64,000 bases of DNA from Mycobacterium sp. DL99 (GTDB taxonomy: Bacteria > Actinomycetota > Actinomycetes > Mycobacteriales > Mycobacteriaceae), in the NCBI RefSeq assembly GCF_004762045.1, contig NZ_SJOM01000007.1:549818-613817 (forward strand), read 5' to 3'. Position numbers and translations under genes: made by a program. The notes under the pieces were generated by a model, which saw only the letters and a list, made by a program, of their open reading frames with translations, had not been told where the DNA came from and did not search any database. Below are positions 61,564 to 64,000 of this stretch, piece after piece (the stretch's first letter is position 1; every line of letters begins with the position of its first letter).

Positions 61564-62243
61564 GCCAGCGCCACCCGGTAGGTAGCCTCCAGATGCGCCA
61601 GCAATGCGCCCTCGAAACCGGCCACATCGCGCCGCCCGATGGCGTCGGCCAAGTCCGCGTGCTCGCCGATCAACTCGGTCAACCGGGCCGAGTCCGAACG
61701 GGCCGCGTCGGCCATCATGCGACGCTGCCGGTCGCTGAGCGACCCGTAGAAGCGGCCGGCGATCGTGTTCCCGGCGACCTCCACGATCCGCCGGTGAAAC
61801 GCGTCGTCGGCGGCCGCGAACTGATCGGCGTCGCCGATCGCCGCGCCGTGGCGCTGCCGCTCCACCAACTCGGTCAGCTCACCGAACAAGGTGTCGATGG
61901 ACTCCGGTGACCGGCACAACCGACGCACCGCCGCGGTCTCGAGCGCCAGGCGCATCTCCAGCAGATCGGTGGCCTCCTGCGCGGACACCGGTACGACGAC
62001 GGCGCCGCGCCGCGGCACGAGATCCAGGAAGTCCTCGGCGGCCAGGCGCAGAAACGCCTCGTGCACGGGTGTGCGGCTGACGCCGAGCTGCGTCGCCACC
62101 TCTACCTCGCTGAGCAGCTGCCCGCCTCGAAACTCACCGGAGAGGATCTGGTCCTTGGTCATCCGGTAGACGCGTTGGCTGTTGCTCGACTTCTCGTCCG
62201 GGTCCACGAAAGACCAGGGTACCCCTTGCATGCAAGCTTGCAT
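61560..62243 (-). CDS. GntR-family (FCD) regulator
   Basis: A 227-residue protein if ATG 62243 is used; ATG 62231 is the alternative. Both lie inside the operator palindrome. The GntR HTH is at about residues 25-85 (LLSEVEVATQLGVSRTPVHE, DFLDLVPRRGAVVVPVSAQE), and an FCD domain follows with metal-type ligands (Asp in DADQFAAADDAFHRRI, His in EHADLADAI). It probably represses itself and the coupled MFS gene until a carboxylate ligand binds. Confidence 0.87.
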   Translation of the reverse strand: MQACMQGVPWSFVDPDEKSSNSQRVYRMTKDQILSGEFRGGQLLSEVEVATQLGVSRTPVHEAFLRLAAEDFLDLVPRRGAVVVPVSAQEATDLLEMRLALETAAVRRLCRSPESIDTLFGELTELVERQRHGAAIGDADQFAAADDAFHRRIVEVAGNTIAGRFYGSLSDRQRRMMADAARSDSARLTELIGEHADLADAIGRRDVAGFEGALLAHLEATYRVALA

Positions 62244-62252
62244 GCAAGGGGT
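62221..62252. promoter_or_regulatory. Perfect 32-bp palindrome, candidate GntR/FCD operator
   Basis: ACCCCTTGCATGCAAG (62221-62236) followed by its exact complement (62237-62252). It contains two TTGCATGCAA decamers in opposite halves; FCD-type sites are commonly TTG-N-CAA dyads. It covers the predicted start codon of the GntR-type gene, so binding may block both promoter and translation start, or the transcript is leaderless. Confidence 0.85.
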
Positions 62253-62269
62253 CTATCCAGGGGAAACGC

Positions 62270-62686
62270 CTAGAAGGGGCTGCTGTTGGCCTGGTACTTG
62301 GACGATTCCGGACGCGGTCCGAACCGGCGGATGTACTCCTCGTGCTTCCGCTGGTCCTTCTTGTACTGGATCTCGTCGACCAGGTTGGGGTCGAGGCCAT
62401 GCTGCGCCAGCCGGTGCCGGCGCCAGATCTTGTTGAGCGCGAGCGCCATCAAGATGGCCCAGATGTAGATCGGCACGGTCATCTCGATGTGCACGTACAG
62501 CGAGGCGGGCAGGAGCCACAGTGGCGCCAGTACGAACAGCGGCGGGATCGCCATCCGGATCAGATGCCGGCGCACCGCGCCATGGTCGGCCAGGTCATGG
62601 GCCACCCATTCGCGCATGGAATCGGGCAGTCGCTTGCCGTAGCAGTAGGCGATGTACTGAAAGAAGTTGGGACGGTCCTTGGCCAT
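62270..62686 (-). CDS. DUF5313 membrane protein, second copy
   Basis: A 138-residue protein from ATG 62686 with AGGAG 6 nt upstream. It shares with 20996-21415 the N-terminal FFQYIAYCYGKRLPDSMREW, two central membrane segments and NKIWRRHRLAQHGLDPNLVD. It lies 14 bp behind an OhrR-like MarR gene in the same direction, likely one operon. Family function unknown. Confidence 0.86.
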   Translation of the reverse strand: MAKDRPNFFQYIAYCYGKRLPDSMREWVAHDLADHGAVRRHLIRMAIPPLFVLAPLWLLPASLYVHIEMTVPIYIWAILMALALNKIWRRHRLAQHGLDPNLVDEIQYKKDQRKHEEYIRRFGPRPESSKYQANSSPF

Positions 62687-62700
62687 GGGGGCTCCTGGTG

Positions 62701-63201
62701 TCAATCGGTGAGTGAATTGGCCGCCAGTGCAGCCACGTTGATGCGGGTCAACACCCGATGCAGCTCTTCGAGTTCGGCGATGTCGACGCCCAGGCGCTCC
62801 ACCACCGCGGGTGGGATGGCCAGTGCCCGCTCACGCAGGGCGATCCCGGCCTCGGTCAGCTCGACGTCGGTCGCGCGCTCATCGCCGGCCCGGCGGCTGC
62901 GGGTCAACAGGCCCAGGGCTTCCAGTCGCTTGAGCATGGGCGAGAGCGTCGCCGAATCGAGTTGCAGCGCGGCGGCGATCTCCTTGACCGAGAGCGGGGG
63001 TGTGCCTCCCGAGACGGACCGTTGGTGATCCCACAGCGCCAGCATCACGAGGTACTGCGGGTGGGTCAGACCCAGCGGCTCGAGCAGCGGGCGATACACG
63101 GCGAGCACGGCGCGGTTGCTGACGGCCAGCGCGAAACAGACCTGCCGTTCGAGGGCCAACGGATCGGAGCTGAGCTCCGGCGCTTCGGATACTACGGACA
63201 C
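62701..63201 (-). CDS. MarR-family regulator, OhrR-like
   Basis: A 166-residue protein from GTG 63201. The N-terminal [20 protein letters not shown] (Cys22) and [20 protein letters not shown] match OhrR, in which this cysteine senses organic peroxides. Winged helix at about 70-120 ([34 protein letters not shown]). The classical partner ohr is not next to it; instead a DUF5313 gene follows. A CCCTAA/TTAGGG dyad lies 13 bp upstream of its start. Confidence 0.84.
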   Translation of the reverse strand: MSVVSEAPELSSDPLALERQVCFALAVSNRAVLAVYRPLLEPLGLTHPQYLVMLALWDHQRSVSGGTPPLSVKEIAAALQLDSATLSPMLKRLEALGLLTRSRRAGDERATDVELTEAGIALRERALAIPPAVVERLGVDIAELEELHRVLTRINVAALAANSLTD

Positions 63202-63213
63202 AAACTGAAAGTA

Positions 63214-63228
63214 CCCTAATAGTTAGGG
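63214..63228. promoter_or_regulatory. CCCTAA-TAG-TTAGGG dyad, candidate MarR operator
   Basis: Perfect 6-bp arms with a 3-nt spacer directly upstream of the MarR start at 63201. ACTAAC follows at 63230, a further partial half-site. Confidence 0.6.
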
Positions 63229-63262
63229 CACTAACAATGTCTGGGTGATCACACGCTCACGT

Positions 63263-63937
63263 TCAGTGCGCGCGTTTGGCCAATCGCTCGGCGTTGTCGA
63301 TCAGGATGCTCCGGCCCTGCACGCGGATCCAGCCGCGTTGCGCGAAGTCCGACAGCGCCTTGTTGACCGTCTCCCGCGAGGACCCCACGAGCTGGGCGAT
63401 CTCTTCCTGAGTCAGCTCGTGGTCGACGCGCAGCGCGGTGCCGTCGCGGCTGCCGAACCGTTGCGCCAGGTAGAGCAGCTGCTTGGCCACCCGGCCCGGC
63501 ACATCGGTGAAGATCAGGTCGGACAGATTGTCGTTGGTGCGGCGCAGCCGGCGGGCCAGCACGCGCAGGAGTTGTTCGGCGATCTCAGGCCGATCGGCAA
63601 TCCAGCTCCGCAACACACTGCGGCTCATCACGACCGTTTTCACCTCGGTCAGCGCGGTCACCGTCGAGGTTCGCGGACCCGGATCGAAGATGGCGAGCTC
63701 GCCGAACATGTCCGACGGGCCCATCAGCGTGATCAGGCTGTCGCGCCCGTCCACCGACTTGCGACCGATCTTCACCTTGCCGGCGGTGATGATGTACAGC
63801 GTGTCGCCGGGCTCGCCCTCGGCGAAAACCACCTCGCCGCGGCGGAAGGTCACCGGCTCCAGATGCTGGACCAGCGCAGCCACAGCATCGGGTGACACAC
63901 CCTGGAAGATGCCGGCGCGCGCCAGCACTTCGTTCAT
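63263..63937 (-). CDS. crp: cAMP receptor protein (CRP/FNR family)
   Basis: A 224-residue protein from ATG 63937 with GAGGGG 5 nt upstream; the same length as M. tuberculosis Rv3676. Cyclic-nucleotide domain with [19 protein letters not shown] (about 82-100), C helix [20 protein letters not shown] stretch (here [17 protein letters not shown]), and C-terminal [23 protein letters not shown]. It is a global regulator activated by cAMP. Several substitutions relative to Rv3676 (for example [11 protein letters not shown]) leave open whether this is the main Crp or the second fast-grower paralogue. Confidence 0.9.
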   Translation of the reverse strand: MNEVLARAGIFQGVSPDAVAALVQHLEPVTFRRGEVVFAEGEPGDTLYIITAGKVKIGRKSVDGRDSLITLMGPSDMFGELAIFDPGPRTSTVTALTEVKTVVMSRSVLRSWIADRPEIAEQLLRVLARRLRRTNDNLSDLIFTDVPGRVAKQLLYLAQRFGSRDGTALRVDHELTQEEIAQLVGSSRETVNKALSDFAQRGWIRVQGRSILIDNAERLAKRAH

Positions 63938-64000
63938 GTTTACCCCTCGATAAGTGCCGAAATCGGCTGCTCGCAACGTTTACGCAGGTCACGCTGAAAA

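Noticed and set aside
63244..63260. GTGATCACACGCTCACG downstream of the crp gene considered as a CRP box
   Set aside because: The half-sites are not at the GTG-N-A...CACA spacing expected for mycobacterial CRP, and the site lies at the 3' side of crp, not upstream of a start.
1..64000. tRNA, rRNA, insertion sequences, prophage, integrase or attachment sites
   Set aside because: None seen: no transposase or integrase motif, no tRNA-like cloverleaf noticed, and composition is even along the window.

Overview
The window reads as a stretch of chromosome from a rapidly growing mycobacterium (Mycolicibacterium-like). The basis is high GC content, an MmpS/MmpL pair, a PE-PPE domain protein, a CRP close to the M. 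tuberculosis Rv3676 type, a short BlaI/M56 pair, DUF5313 proteins, many GTG/TTG starts, ATGA/GTGA gene overlaps and a very high density of TetR regulators. The species is inferred; no rRNA or other decisive marker is present. I see no phage, insertion sequence, CRISPR array or tRNA.

Layout. 1-2 kb: a degenerate 3' fragment of a ThiD/pyridoxine-kinase gene, a TetR and an HxlR-type regulator. 2-6.4 kb: two convergent exported proteins, a PE-PPE esterase-like protein with a long charged tail and a six-module repeat protein with a Ser-Gly linker and basic tail. 6.4-7.5 kb: gene-poor. 7.5-14.6 kb: an amine or amino-acid utilisation locus (two APC permeases, amidohydrolase, AraC-type regulator, PotD-like lipoprotein). 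15-16.7 kb: long-form GAPDH. 16.8-21 kb: an envelope and thiol-redox module (L,D-transpeptidase diverging from DsbA-like and CcdA-like proteins, then BlaI-type repressor and M56 protease) with a perfect 25-bp dyad in the divergent promoter. 21-23.2 kb: DUF5313 diverging from ArsR, then a one-cysteine DsbA-like protein and TetR.

23-29 kb: KstD-like flavoprotein; TetR with a 32-bp palindrome driving a DUF1214 protein and a sulfotransferase. 29-32 kb: secreted GH6 hydrolase, a metalloprotease-like protein with an altered zinc motif, and a Tat-exported protein. 32-45.8 kb: catabolic enzymes and regulators (SDR, VOC, nitroreductase, AraC, DUF1254 lipoprotein, ThiD-type kinase, PhzF, TetR/Rieske oxygenase, TetR, VOC, double-MerR, LLM oxidoreductase). 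45.8-51 kb: a LuxR-type remnant, TetR, and mmpS-mmpL-thioesterase. 51-58 kb: small secreted protein, SDR, YdeI, acyl-CoA dehydrogenase with TetR, DUF2834, then a TetR with twin palindromes facing a four-gene membrane operon encoding subunit III/IV-like oxidase proteins without a catalytic subunit. 58-64 kb: serine hydrolase, DUF4262, GntR-MFS operon under a perfect 32-bp palindrome, OhrR-like MarR with a second DUF5313 gene, and CRP.

The recurrent architecture is a local regulator, a clean palindrome in the adjacent divergent promoter, and a short metabolic or membrane operon. About 17 regulators occur in 64 kb. The most promising little-described units are the BlaI/M56-Ldt-Dsb-CcdA module, the TetR-controlled subunit III/IV operon, the DUF5313 paralogues each paired with a stress-sensor-type regulator, and the six-module surface protein.
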